Assembly: GCA_963807235.1 (NCBI GenBank)
Contig: CAWEBF010000016.1
Location: forward strand, 1-64,000
DNA: 64,000 bases
Origin: CAWEBF01 sp963807235
GTDB lineage: Bacteria; Acidobacteriota; Vicinamibacteria; Vicinamibacterales; UBA2999
Reading direction: 5' to 3'
Positions 17,355-26,847 of this stretch are shown here, in pieces. The notes under the pieces were generated by a model that worked only from the letters and a program-made list of their open reading frames with translations, had not been told where the DNA came from and made no database searches. Position numbers and translations under genes: made by a program. Every line of letters begins with the position of its first letter. Within the stretch, counting starts at the first letter, position 1.

Positions 17355-20233
17355 TCAGCGCTGTGGCGGCTTCCAGTTGAGAATCACGGAGATGGGGCTC
17401 GCCTCGGACACGACAGCGGTGACGAGGAATCGCTGGCCATCGGGGGACGCCTCATAGCCGGAGGTGGACTTCAACGTAAAGAGCGCGCGGGGCGTGGCGG
17501 TCTCGAAACTGGTGCCTTTCCGCACGAGCGGGACGCTCATCAGGCGCCCGTCGGAGGAGAGATAGAACAGTTCCGACGCGTCGCGCCGCCAACGAGGCCA
17601 CATGCCGCCGCCCTCGGATACTTGCCGCTTCGGCCCGTTCCCGGGGAACCTCTGAACGTACACTTCGGGTCGACCTGTTTCGGTCGACACGAAGGCCACC
17701 CATCGGCTGTCCGGCGAGAATCTGGCGTGGAACTCCGCGAACGGCGTCGTCGCGAGGTCGAACGGCGCTCCGCCGCCCGAGACGGGCAGCACCCGCAGGT
17801 TTGGCCCCGTCGGCGTCTCAGCCACGAACACGATGTGGCGGCCGTCGCCGGACCAGTCCATCGGCTGATGCCATTCGTCAACCGACTCCTCGAGCAGCAC
17901 GGTCGCTGTGCCAGTGCCGTCCGCACGCCGGCGATACACCACCGACCCGTCGCGAGGTCCTTCTGCCTGATATGCGATCCAGTCGCCGTCCGGGGAAATC
18001 ACGACGGCGTTGTCGTTCACGTCGAAGGTCAGCCGCCGTGGCATCCCTCGCTCCGTGTCCACCAGCCAGACGTTGGTGCGTCCTTCGATGGTCCGGGTGA
18101 CGGCGATGGCTCGCCCGTCGCGCGAAGCCTGGAGCAACGTCATCTGGCTGTCGTCAGGTTGCCCCACGGCGCCGACCTGACGGCCGGCCCGATCGAGCCA
18201 GACCAATTGCGTGGCAGCGGCCGACGCCCTGTAGGCAATCGATCCCGTTGCGGACGTGGAGAACGCGCTGTAGCCGAAGACATTCGGGTCCACGAGCACC
18301 TTCGGCGCAACCGGCAACGGCTCGCCCTCGACGATAGAGAGGTCCTGCCTCACTTCTCGCGCCCACAGTGCCGCCGTCGCGCGCGAACAACACGTGTGCC
18401 GGCGGCATGAAGCGATAGCCCGACTCCCGGTCCGCCACCCGGCGAGCGATCCGTTCGGCCGTGGACGCGAGATACAGGCCGCGTGTTTCCGGAACGCCGA
18501 GCGCGAAGAGCAGGAACCGGCCATCGGGAAGAAACTGCGGCCACCGGTGGCTGTTCTGGCCGTCCAACAGAACAGTGCCGGTCGTGAGCGCCCCGCCCTC
18601 GGCTCGCCCGCGGTGCAGTGGTCCGATCCCGCTGCCGAGCAGAATGGTCCCGTCCGGGGCCCACGCCGCACCGACGGAAAACGTGTTGGCAACCGTCCGG
18701 ACCAGGCCGCTGTCGAGATCGACTCGCTTCACGACCGGGCCCACCCCGAAGCCGACCGAACGGCTGTCGGGTGACCAGAATGGTTGTCGCGCACCTTCGG
18801 TGCCGGCGATCGGCCGGGCATCCGGCGAATCGAGCCGACGCAGCCACAACTGCGGCAGGTCCCGTCCCGCCTGGAACACCACGCTGCGCCCGTCGGGGGA
18901 GATGGCGAGCGACAGCGGGTCGGCGGCCGGAGGCGTCACGATCTCCAGTCGAGTCTCGAGTGGCTCGAGGGGATCCGCGGCCGGGAACGCGACGATCATC
19001 AGCGCCGCGGCAATCGCCAGCGCGGCAGCCGCCCAGCCCAGCGGCGCATATCGCTCAAGGAATGGCCGGCGGCGCCGCGTCACGCCACTGGACGGCTCGA
19101 AGGCGCCTTCCATCGCCAGGCGGGCATCGGCGATGTCGTGAAACCGCTGGCGGAGATCCTTCTGCAGGCAGCGCTGGACGCACATCCGAAGCGCCGGCGG
19201 CGCGTCGGAAGGAAGCGCGCTCCAGTCCGGTTCCACCGTGACGACGTTGGCCAGGAGATCGGCGGTGCCATCGCCCGCAAATGCCGGAGCGCCGGCCAGC
19301 ATCTCGTACAGCACGCAGCCGAAGGCCCAGATGTCGCTGCGCTTGTCGGCGGTCCGTCCCCTTGCCTGCTCGGGGCTCATATAAGGGGCGGTGCCGAGCA
19401 GCGCGCCGTTCTGTGTCACCCCGGCCGCCCCCGCTGCCGGATCGGCATCCCGTTCACCGCTGGCGCTCATCAGCCTGGCGAGACCGAAGTCGAGCACCTT
19501 CACCCGCCCTTCGGGCGTGACCTTGATGTTGGCCGGCTTGAGGTCGCGATGCACGATCCCGTGGTCGTGTGCGGCCTCGATGGCATCGATCAACTGGCCG
19601 GCGATGGCGACAACCTCGTCGAGGGGCAGCCCCGGCCGCGGCGGTCTCGCGGCGGCCTGGCGCGTCAGACGCTCGGCCAGCGTTTCACCCTCGATCAGCT
19701 CGAGCACGAGTGCCTTGACGGACGGAGCCGTGGCTGCGCCGCCGTCGTTCGAGATGACGCCGTAAATCGACCCGATGTTGGGGTGATTGAGCGAGGCCAG
19801 CACGCGGGCCTCGCGCTCGAAGCGGGCACCACCCTCAGGGTCGGCCAGCCACGGGCGGGACAGAATCTTGAGCCCAACGTCGCGGCCAAGCGTGAGGTCG
19901 CGAGCCCTGGTACGCGCGCCCCATCCCACCGGCGCCGAGAAAGCCGCGTATCTCGTAGTCTCCCAGACGATCCCCGGGAGAGAGGCCGCCGGTTCGAGCG
20001 TCGAGAACCTGGGCGACCGCGTCGAAGATGCGCTCGCGCGTTCCACCATCGACAGACGGCGCGAGGCTCGACGCGTTTTCGACATCCGCCGCCAGTAGTG
20101 ATTCGACATTCGCCTGCAGGCCCGCGTCGTCGCCGCACATCTCGCGCAGCAGTCCTGGCCGATCCCCGGCCGGGCAGGCGACGGCTGCGTCGAAGATGGT
20201 CTTGACCCGTGCCCAGCGTTCGGATTCGCTCAC
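17355..20233 (-). CDS. Ser/Thr protein kinase with C-terminal TolB-like beta-propeller (two frameshifts)
   Basis: A membrane-bound receptor-like kinase of about 958 residues. The N-terminal ERWARVKTIFDAA module is typical of acidobacterial kinases. The kinase domain shows GDYEIRGFLGAGGMG (P-loop), HRDLKPANIK (catalytic), DFGLAR, and the activation segment GTAPYMSPEQARG. One transmembrane helix (PLGWAAAALAIAAALMIVAF) separates it from a periplasmic WD40/TolB-like propeller with repeats such as LAISPDGRSVVFQ, ARFSPDSRWVAFVS and YEASPDGQRFLV. Frameshifts fall near 19915 (inside the P-loop region) and 18360. The GTG start lies 11 bp after the sigma factor stop, so both are co-expressed. Substrates are unknown; sigma factor control is a plausible inference. 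Confidence 0.88.
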
Positions 20234-20244
20234 ACCGGCTCCGT

Positions 20245-20818
20245 CTACCGGCCCGCCGTCATACGGCGGAGGAGCCAGGCTCTTGCGCTCCTCAGCTCTC
20301 GTGCGACGGTGGATCGCGAGATCGACAGGGCGGCGGCGGACTCCGTTTCGGTGAGGCCGCCGAAGTAGAACAAGTTCGACGATCAGGCCTTGCCGCTCGT
20401 CGAGATGGGCAAGTTCGGTCAGCGCCTGGTCCAGGAGGAGGACATCGCATCCGCGCGGGTCCACGCTGGCCAGGTCTCCCTCGAGCTCCACCCGCAGGGC
20501 TTCATCCGGCCGCTTCGCCGCCGCGCGCGCCCGGGCGTGGTCCACGAGGATTCGCCGCATCATGCGCGACGCCAGGGCGAAGAAATGGGTGCGGCTCTGC
20601 CAGTCCACCGCGTGCTGGCCGACCAGCCTGATGTACGCCTCGTGCACGAGGGCCGTCGGCTGCAGCGTGTGGTGGCGGCGGTCTCGGCGCAGATGGCCGG
20701 CAGCGCGGCGGCGCAGCTCGCCGTAGACCAGCGGCAGCAATTCGTCCTGCGCGTCCGGATGCCCGTCCGACCACGCGTGGAGCAGTCGAGTCACCGCTCC
20801 CGCTGACGCTGATCGCAT
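20245..20818 (-). CDS. ECF-type sigma factor linked to the kinase (frameshifted)
   Basis: A sigma-70 factor of about 190 residues of the type usually found beside Ser/Thr kinases in Acidobacteria and Planctomycetes (Sigma70_ECF, TIGR02999-like). Region 2 shows LVYGELRRRAAGHLRRD, LQPTALVHEAYIRL and HFFALASRMMRRILVDHAR. Region 4 shows GGLTETESAAALSISRSTVA, read after a frameshift near 20368. The protein would direct RNA polymerase to a small regulon. Start ATG 20818 follows a GGGGAC-rich stretch. It is transcribed away from the PD40 gene and 11 bp upstream of the kinase start. No anti-sigma factor gene is adjacent, in line with kinase-linked types. Confidence 0.85.
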
Positions 20819-20987
20819 GTCCCCGTCCCCTTGCTCAGAGCTGTGACACAACCGGGCCGAATCTGCCGCGTTAACCAGTAGCGACTGGGCGACTCTGCCA
20901 CCTGAGCTTGAGCGAGTCAAGGCAAGTGGCGGCGTGTTCACCCTTGAGACACACCTCGTTTCCGTGCACTTCTGAAGGAGCGATCCC

Positions 20988-21902
20988 ATGGGTCTTTTCC
21001 GAGCGTTTTTGGCCGCTGCCGTTCTCGTGGCGCTGTACGTCTCGTCTCCGACCGCCGCGCCGGAGTTCTCAGGCTGGTCTCCGGCGGTAAACCTTGGCCC
21101 CGCAATCAACACCGCCTTCGCGGAGGCTGGCCCCGCCGAGTCCAAGGACGGGCGGAGCCTTTACTTCCACTCCGAGCGGCCCGGTGGCTCCGGCTCCACC
21201 GACATCTGGGTGTCGCAACGCGCGAGACGCGGGAATCCATGGGGCCCGCCGGTCAACCTCGGAACCGTGGTCAACTCGCCCAGCACCGAGGCGGTGGCGG
21301 CTTTGTCACGCGACGAGCACTGGCTGTTCTTCACCAGCACCCGGCCCGGCGGCGTCGGGGGCAATGACATCTGGGTCTCCTACCGGGAGCACGTGCACGA
21401 TCCGTTCGACTGGCAGGCGCCGGTGAACGTCGGCACTGGCGTCAACTCGCCCTTCGGCGAAAGCGGGGCCACCTACGTCGAGAATGACGGCACCGGCGCG
21501 CCGCAGCTCTTCTTCCACAGCGCACGCCCGGGCCTGGGAGCGACCGACATTTACGTGAGCGACTTGCTTGGCGACGGAACGTGGGGGCCGGCCACCCTGG
21601 TCGCGGAGCTCAGCGGACCGGGATCGGAACAGCGTCCATCAGTCAGGTTCGACGGGTTGGAAATCTTCTTCTTCTCGGATCGTCCTGGAGGCGCCGGGAT
21701 CGTGGATCTGTGGTCGGCCACGCGCGCCCGGGTGTTCGATCCGTGGTCGGCGCCGACGAACCTCGGCCCGGCGGTGAACACTGTCTTCGACGAGGTGCAG
21801 CCCTACATCGCGGCCGACCGCCAGACCCTGTACTTCCAGTCGGCCCGCCCCGGCGGGTTTGGCAGCCAGGACATCTGGGTCACGACGCGCACGAAGCACT
21901 AG
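20988..21902 (+). CDS. Exported PD40/TolB-like beta-propeller protein
   Basis: A 304-residue protein with signal peptide (LFRAFLAAAVLVALYVSS). Five or six PD40 (WD40-like) repeats follow, each carrying a motif such as YFHSERPGGSGSTDIWVS, FFTSTRPGGVGGNDIWVS, FFHSARPGLGATDIYVSD and YFQSARPGGFGSQDIWVTT. Repeats of this kind form propellers that bind proteins at the periplasmic side, as in TolB. The frame is intact. AAGGAG (20975-20980) precedes the ATG. It is divergent from the sigma factor gene, so it could belong to that factor's regulon (inference). No enzymatic motif is visible. Confidence 0.82.
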   Translation: MGLFRAFLAAAVLVALYVSSPTAAPEFSGWSPAVNLGPAINTAFAEAGPAESKDGRSLYFHSERPGGSGSTDIWVSQRARRGNPWGPPVNLGTVVNSPSTEAVAALSRDEHWLFFTSTRPGGVGGNDIWVSYREHVHDPFDWQAPVNVGTGVNSPFGESGATYVENDGTGAPQLFFHSARPGLGATDIYVSDLLGDGTWGPATLVAELSGPGSEQRPSVRFDGLEIFFFSDRPGGAGIVDLWSATRARVFDPWSAPTNLGPAVNTVFDEVQPYIAADRQTLYFQSARPGGFGSQDIWVTTRTKH

Positions 21903-21906
21903 GGAA

Positions 21907-21940
21907 GGCTCCAGGCTCCAGGCTCCGGGCTCCAGGCCCT
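21907..21940. repeat. Heptad-period repeat (GGCTCCA type)
   Basis: GGCTCCA-GGCTCCA-GGCTCCG-GGCTCCA-GGCC, beginning a few bases after the PD40 gene stop and about 110 bp before the PBP gene. Confidence 0.85.
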
Positions 21941-22047
21941 CGGGCGGGGCCGATACGCGCGGCGTCAGGCATCCGCCGTTCACTTGTGGACAGACCAATC
22001 CGTCTCGACTTGTTACTGTCCAGGTATGTGGGCGCGTACGTGAGGAC

Positions 22048-24253
22048 GTGACGAGACGGATCACCGCCCGGCGTGTGACCGCGGCGCTCGCCGTGGCGGG
22101 GTCTGTGCTGGTAGCCGTCGTGGTGGCCGCACAGGTCCACTACGTGTACTTCGATCGGCACCATCTGCCCGACCTGGGGCCGTTCATCCGTTTCGAGCTC
22201 CCGACGATCGGCCACATCTACGATGCGGACGGCCGGTCGCTCATCGAGCTGGCTCGAGAGTACCGCGAGGTCACGAGGTACGAGCGAGATCCCGCCAATC
22301 GTTCGTGACGCAATCCTGTCGGCCGAGGACAAGCGCTTCTTCTCCCACAACGGCGTCGACTACGTCAGCCTGATCCGCGTGGCCGGAAAGGTCAGGCTTG
22401 GGATGCTCGCGGCACGTCTCCTCAGGTGGGGACGGCACGACGAGGCGCAAGGCGCGGCACTGTTTCCGCAAGGCGGGTCGTCGATCACCCAGCAGCTCGT
22501 GCGTGGCAGCTTCCTGCGTCGGGTGACGGCGAGGGAGAACAGCTATCAGCTTCGCCCCACCGGCCCCGTCGCCCGTCTGCTGTCGTCGGTCATCGGTTCG
22601 CGAAGCGTCAACATGCTGGCGCGCAAGCGGGAGGAGATGCGGCTTTCGTTGTGGCTGGAACACGAGATGCGTGGACGGTTCGGGTCGAAGCGCCGTGCGA
22701 AGGAGGAGATCCTCGCCCGCTACAGCACCTTCGTGTACATGGGCAACGGCCAGTACGGGTTCACGCGGGCGTCGGACTACTACTTTGGCCGGCGGCTGAC
22801 GACGTTCACTGCGGCCGATGCCGACAAGGCCGCGGTGCTGGCGGGCGTCGCCAAGGCGCCGCGCGACTACGCGCCTGGTGCCGGCGAGCAGGGAATCGTG
22901 ATGCGCCGCCGGAACGAGACGCTGACGCTCATGCACGCGAATGGCTTCTTGTCGGCCGAGGCGACGGCGCACGCCAAGGGGCGGGTCCTGCAGATCGAGC
23001 GCCACGACATACCGGGCCAGCTCCACGCGTCCGCCGTCGTCCACCATGTCCTCGAGGAACTGAAGGCGAGCCGCGCCGGCCTGGGCCTGGAGGATCTGCT
23101 GCAGGGGCGCATCCGGGTGTACGCCACCGCGGACGCGCGCGTGCAGCAGGTCGCGAACCACGCCCTGGAGCGAGGTCTCGCACGCTACGAGGGGCGGCAC
23201 CCGGCGGCCCGCGGAGTGATCCAGGGCTCGGTGGTCGTGCTGCACAACGGCGACGGCCGGATTCTGGCTGAAACAGGGGGTCGGAGGGTCTTCAACGGCC
23301 GCTCGGCGTCGTACAACGACTACAACCGGGTCACGCGATCGCTGCGTCAGCCTGGATCCGCGATGAAGCCGCTGGTCTATCTCGCCGCATTTCGGCAGGG
23401 GGGCTTCACGCTGGACACCCTGGTGCCCGACGAACCGATCAGCGTGCCGAATGGCGCCGGCCGCCCGCGGAAATGGATCTCGAACTATGACGGTCGCTTC
23501 AAGGGCTTGATTCCCGTCCGTCAGGCGCTGGCCGAGTCCAGGAATGCAGCCGCGGTGTGGATCACCGAGCAGATCGGCATCGACAGCGTCCTGCGCACAT
23601 CGCGGAGCCTGGGCGTCCGCACGCCTCTTGGACGCTACCCCACGACGGCATTGGGTGCGTCCGCGACCAACCTGCTCGAACTGGCCAACGCCTACCGGGC
23701 GATGGCCTCCGGGATCGTGGCAGTGCCCTACGTGATCGAGAGCGTGGTCCGCGATTCGGGCGAGGTGGTGGCTTCCACGACGCCCCGTCCGCCACCGGCC
23801 GTGATTCGCGCCGCCGCGCTCTCCCTGATCCAGGAAGGCTTGCGCGGCGTGGTGCGCTTGCCTACAGGCACGGCGCACGCCCTGACGTCTCGCGGATTCC
23901 CGATCGCCGTCATGGGAAAGACCGGAACGACCAACGATTTCAAGGACGCGATCTTCGTCGGATCGACCTACGGTCCGGGCGGGGTCACCGTTGCCGTCAG
24001 GATTGGCTTCGACAGCAATCGTTCTCTCGGATCGGGAGAAACCGGCGGCCGGCTGGCGCTGCCCGTGTTTCGGGAAGTCATGCTCGGTGTCTACCGCGAG
24101 GGACTCGTCGGGGCCGCCCCGGCGTTCCCGACCTCCATGGAGGCCCGCATCACAGCCTCCCTTGCGCCACTCGACGTGCTGCCCCCGGTGGATCCGTCCG
24201 GCGCTGCCGTCTCAACGTCGCTCGTCTCCTTCCCTGTACTCGTGCCCAGGTAG
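22048..24253 (+). CDS. Class A penicillin-binding protein (PBP1A-like), frameshifted
   Basis: A bifunctional peptidoglycan synthase of about 735 residues. One N-terminal membrane helix (ALAVAGSVLVAVVVAA) anchors it. The GT51 transglycosylase part shows ILSAEDKRFFSHNGVD with the catalytic Glu, then GGSSITQQLVR. The transpeptidase part has the active-site serine in QPGSAMKPLVY, the SxN motif in ESRNAAAVW and the KTGTT motif in AVMGKTGTTNDFKD. A frameshift near 22288 lies just before the GT51 motif. I place the start at GTG 22048, which gives a short cytoplasmic tail before the membrane helix. It elongates and cross-links glycan strands. A histidine kinase gene follows after 70 bp. Confidence 0.9.
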
Positions 24254-24323
24254 GCGTCGGGTTCGATCACCTGTGCGGAAAGGGACAGCGGCCGAGCTGG
24301 TCGAAGGGTTATCGTCGGCCGAC

Positions 24324-25712
24324 ATGAGACAACGCGCGACGCTGGACGAGGTGAACGTGACGACCGAGCTGGGCCGCCGGGCCTATCGGGCACCGGATGT
24401 TGCCGCCGAACACCGCGCGCTGACCCTGCTGGCGACAGCGCTGGAAAGGAATCCCGGCAACATGATTCAGCGGCTGGCCGAGGTGGCGCTGGAACTCTGC
24501 CGGGCTGACACCGTCGCGGTACACCTGCTCGACGGCGATGTGTTCCGATGCGAAGCCGCGGCGGGCCGGTCCGCTTTGGCGCTTCACGGCACGAGGCCAC
24601 GGCACGCAAGTCCATGCGGCGTGTGCGTCGATCGCAATGCTGTTCAGCTGATACGCCGGCCCGATCGCCGCTTCCCGGAATTACGCTGCGAGCCGAGGTT
24701 CGAGGAGGTGCTCCTGGTGCCTTTCCACGTTCACGGCAAGGCCGTGGGAACAGTCTGGATCGTGAGCCAGAACACCGAACGCGCGTTCGATCTCGAGGAC
24801 GCTCGCCTCGTGAGCAGGCTGACGCGGTTCGCGTCGGCCGCCTGGGACCTCTGGCGACAGAGCGATGCGGCGGCACGCAACAAGGCGCGGAAGGACGAGT
24901 TCCTAGCCACCCTCGGTCACGAGCTGCGAAATCCGCTGTCGGCCCTGACCACGGCCGCGGCGGTGCTCAAGTTGCGGGCCGGTGAAGACGACTACGTCCA
25001 GCGGACGGTGGCGACGATCGGGCGCCAGTGTCATCACATCAGCCGACTTGTGGACGACCTGCTGGACGTCGCGCGCATCGAGAGCGGCAAGTTGAACTTG
25101 AACTTTCAGTCCGTCGATCTTCGAGCGATGGTCGCGGACGCCGTCGAGGGGCGTCGTGCGGAAGCTCAGCGCCGAGGCCAGGTGCTCGCCGTCTTCTCGA
25201 CAGGCAATCCAATTGTGGTCGAGGCCGATCCGGTTCGCCTGGTGCAGGTCGTGTCGAATCTGGTGGACAACGCGGTCAAATACACGCCCGATGCCGGACA
25301 CATCACCATCGCCGTCACGTCGGAGGGCAATGAGGCTGTGGTGTCGGTGCAGGATGATGGCGCGGGTATTCCGACCGGACGGTTCCAGAGCATCTTCGAG
25401 CCGTTTGTCCAGTTGGCGGAGTCCCGCGATCAAGCCCGCGGCGGCATGGGCCTCGGCCTGGCTCTGGTGCGCCGGCTGGTGGAACTCCATGGCGGCCGCA
25501 TCGACGTGGCCAGCGGCGGGCTCACACGCGGCAGCCGCTTCACGGTCAGGTTGCCGGTGCGGGCCCGATCCAGACGGTCGCCCGCTACGCCGGACCTCGC
25601 ACGACTGCGTGACTCGTTAGCCGGATTCGGGTCGATCGGGGTCGGGTTGCCATTCAATACGGGTCAATCGACGGCACCGGGAGGAGAGCAGGCGCTCGCG
25701 ATGATGTCCTGA
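24324..25712 (+). CDS. Soluble sensor histidine kinase with GAF domain
   Basis: A 462-residue kinase without membrane helices. An N-terminal GAF-like sensor domain (about residues 25-175; LTLLATALERNPGNMIQRLA onward) precedes the HisKA domain, whose phospho-accepting residue is His199 in ATLGHELRNPLSAL. The HATPase_c domain carries the N box (VVSNLVDNAVKYTP), G1 (VQDDGAGIP) and G2 (GGMGLGLALVRRLVELHGG). The GAF domain contains the CGVC-type CVDRNAVQL region seen in many light or small-molecule sensors, but its ligand is unknown. No response regulator gene is adjacent. ATG 24324 lies 8 bp after TATCGT and lacks a ribosome binding site. Confidence 0.88.
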   Translation: MRQRATLDEVNVTTELGRRAYRAPDVAAEHRALTLLATALERNPGNMIQRLAEVALELCRADTVAVHLLDGDVFRCEAAAGRSALALHGTRPRHASPCGVCVDRNAVQLIRRPDRRFPELRCEPRFEEVLLVPFHVHGKAVGTVWIVSQNTERAFDLEDARLVSRLTRFASAAWDLWRQSDAAARNKARKDEFLATLGHELRNPLSALTTAAAVLKLRAGEDDYVQRTVATIGRQCHHISRLVDDLLDVARIESGKLNLNFQSVDLRAMVADAVEGRRAEAQRRGQVLAVFSTGNPIVVEADPVRLVQVVSNLVDNAVKYTPDAGHITIAVTSEGNEAVVSVQDDGAGIPTGRFQSIFEPFVQLAESRDQARGGMGLGLALVRRLVELHGGRIDVASGGLTRGSRFTVRLPVRARSRRSPATPDLARLRDSLAGFGSIGVGLPFNTGQSTAPGGEQALAMMS

Positions 25713-25730
25713 CGGCGGACTGGGCCGCCG
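25713..25730. terminator. Possible bidirectional terminator hairpin
   Basis: CGGCGG (25713-25718) pairs with CCGCCG (25725-25730) around ACTGGG in the 62-bp gap between the convergent histidine kinase and diguanylate cyclase genes. No T run follows. Confidence 0.35.
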
Positions 25731-25774
25731 GAACGCGACGCCCCGCTGAGCTGCTCGCGCCGGTGCCTGGCGTG

Positions 25775-26722
25775 CTACCCGGCCGTGCCGTCGTGGACGC
25801 TCGCCAGGTGCTCCGTGGAGGCGAACGTCATGCTGGTCTGGAAGAAACGGCAACCACCGTGTCCATTGCGCTTCGCCGCGTACATCGCCGCATCCGCGCT
25901 CGCGACCAGATGTTCGGCCGTCATGCCATCGTCGGGATAGAGCGCGAGCCCGAGGCTGGCGGTGACCCTGATGTCGCGGCCAACGACCCTGTACGGGGCC
26001 GCGATTGCCTGTAGCAGCTTCTGGGCCACGAGGGCGGCATCCCCGGCGTGTGCGATCTCGGAGAGCACAATCACGAACTCGTCGCCACCCACTCGACCTA
26101 CGCTGTCCGATTGACGGAGCGTCGCCCTGATCCTGCCGGCAACGCCCGCCAGGACACGATCGCCGGCACTGTGACCATGTGAATCGTTGATGACCTTCAG
26201 GCCGTCCACATCCAGGAAGCCCACCGCGAGGGCCTTGCCGTGACGGCGGGCGAACGCGACGGCCGTCGCGAGCGAGTCATTCAGCAGGGAGCGATTGGGC
26301 AGGCGTGTCAGCGCATCGTGCCTGGCCCGGCGCAACGCCTCTCGCGACTTCTCGAGCGCCGCCCCGACGTCGCGAACCGTGACCACCGTCCCGATCACGA
26401 GGCCGTTGCCGTCGTGAATCGGCGCGGCGGATCCTTCGATTGGGATCTCGTGACCGTCCAAGTGGATCAGCGCGCAGTTGGGCGCGAATTCGACTGTCTC
26501 GTGGCGCTCGACGGCGAGGCCCAACGGGTCGGACATCGGCTGTCGCGTGTCGCCATTCACGATCCGAAGCACGTCGAGAGCGGGGCGCCCTGAGGCAAGC
26601 TCGCGCGACCAGCCAGTCAACACTTCAGCCGAATGGTTGAGGTAGGCGACCCTGGCTGCCTCGTCCGTGCAGAGCACCGCATCGCCCATCGAATCAAGCG
26701 CGGCATCGGCGTGCGTCCACAT
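25775..26722 (-). CDS. PAS-GGDEF diguanylate cyclase
   Basis: A 315-residue soluble protein. The N-terminal PAS domain (AVLCTDEAARVAYLNHSAEV, VIGTVVTVRDVG) senses an unknown signal. The GGDEF domain follows with HDALTRLPNRSLLND, the metal-binding FLDVDGLKVINDSHGHSAGD and the active site RVGGDEFVIV near residue 215, intact. It makes c-di-GMP from two GTP. The RxxD inhibitory site is not obvious. The PilZ and HD-GYP proteins elsewhere in the window may read or remove the same messenger (inference). ATG 26722 with a nearby AAGG gives the start. Confidence 0.9.
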   Translation of the reverse strand: MWTHADAALDSMGDAVLCTDEAARVAYLNHSAEVLTGWSRELASGRPALDVLRIVNGDTRQPMSDPLGLAVERHETVEFAPNCALIHLDGHEIPIEGSAAPIHDGNGLVIGTVVTVRDVGAALEKSREALRRARHDALTRLPNRSLLNDSLATAVAFARRHGKALAVGFLDVDGLKVINDSHGHSAGDRVLAGVAGRIRATLRQSDSVGRVGGDEFVIVLSEIAHAGDAALVAQKLLQAIAAPYRVVGRDIRVTASLGLALYPDDGMTAEHLVASADAAMYAAKRNGHGGCRFFQTSMTFASTEHLASVHDGTAG

Positions 26723-26771
26723 AGCCTTGGATACGCCCAGCGTAGCCGTCTTGATTCACCGCAGACTGTTC

Positions 26772-26798
26772 AAAAAGAAACAGTCGTTCTTTTTTTTG
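26772..26798 (-). terminator. A/T-rich hairpin downstream of the PPIase gene side
   Basis: AAAAAGAA (26772-26779) pairs with TTCTTTTT (26787-26794) and lies in a long A/T run, in the 125-bp gap between the ppiD stop and the diguanylate cyclase start. On the minus strand it would follow ppiD and be trailed by several T residues, but the A/T-only stem is weak. Confidence 0.35.
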
Positions 26799-26847
26799 CA
26801 AGACGGATGAGCTGTCTCCGGGATGAGTTTGATAGGGCCTCGGGCTC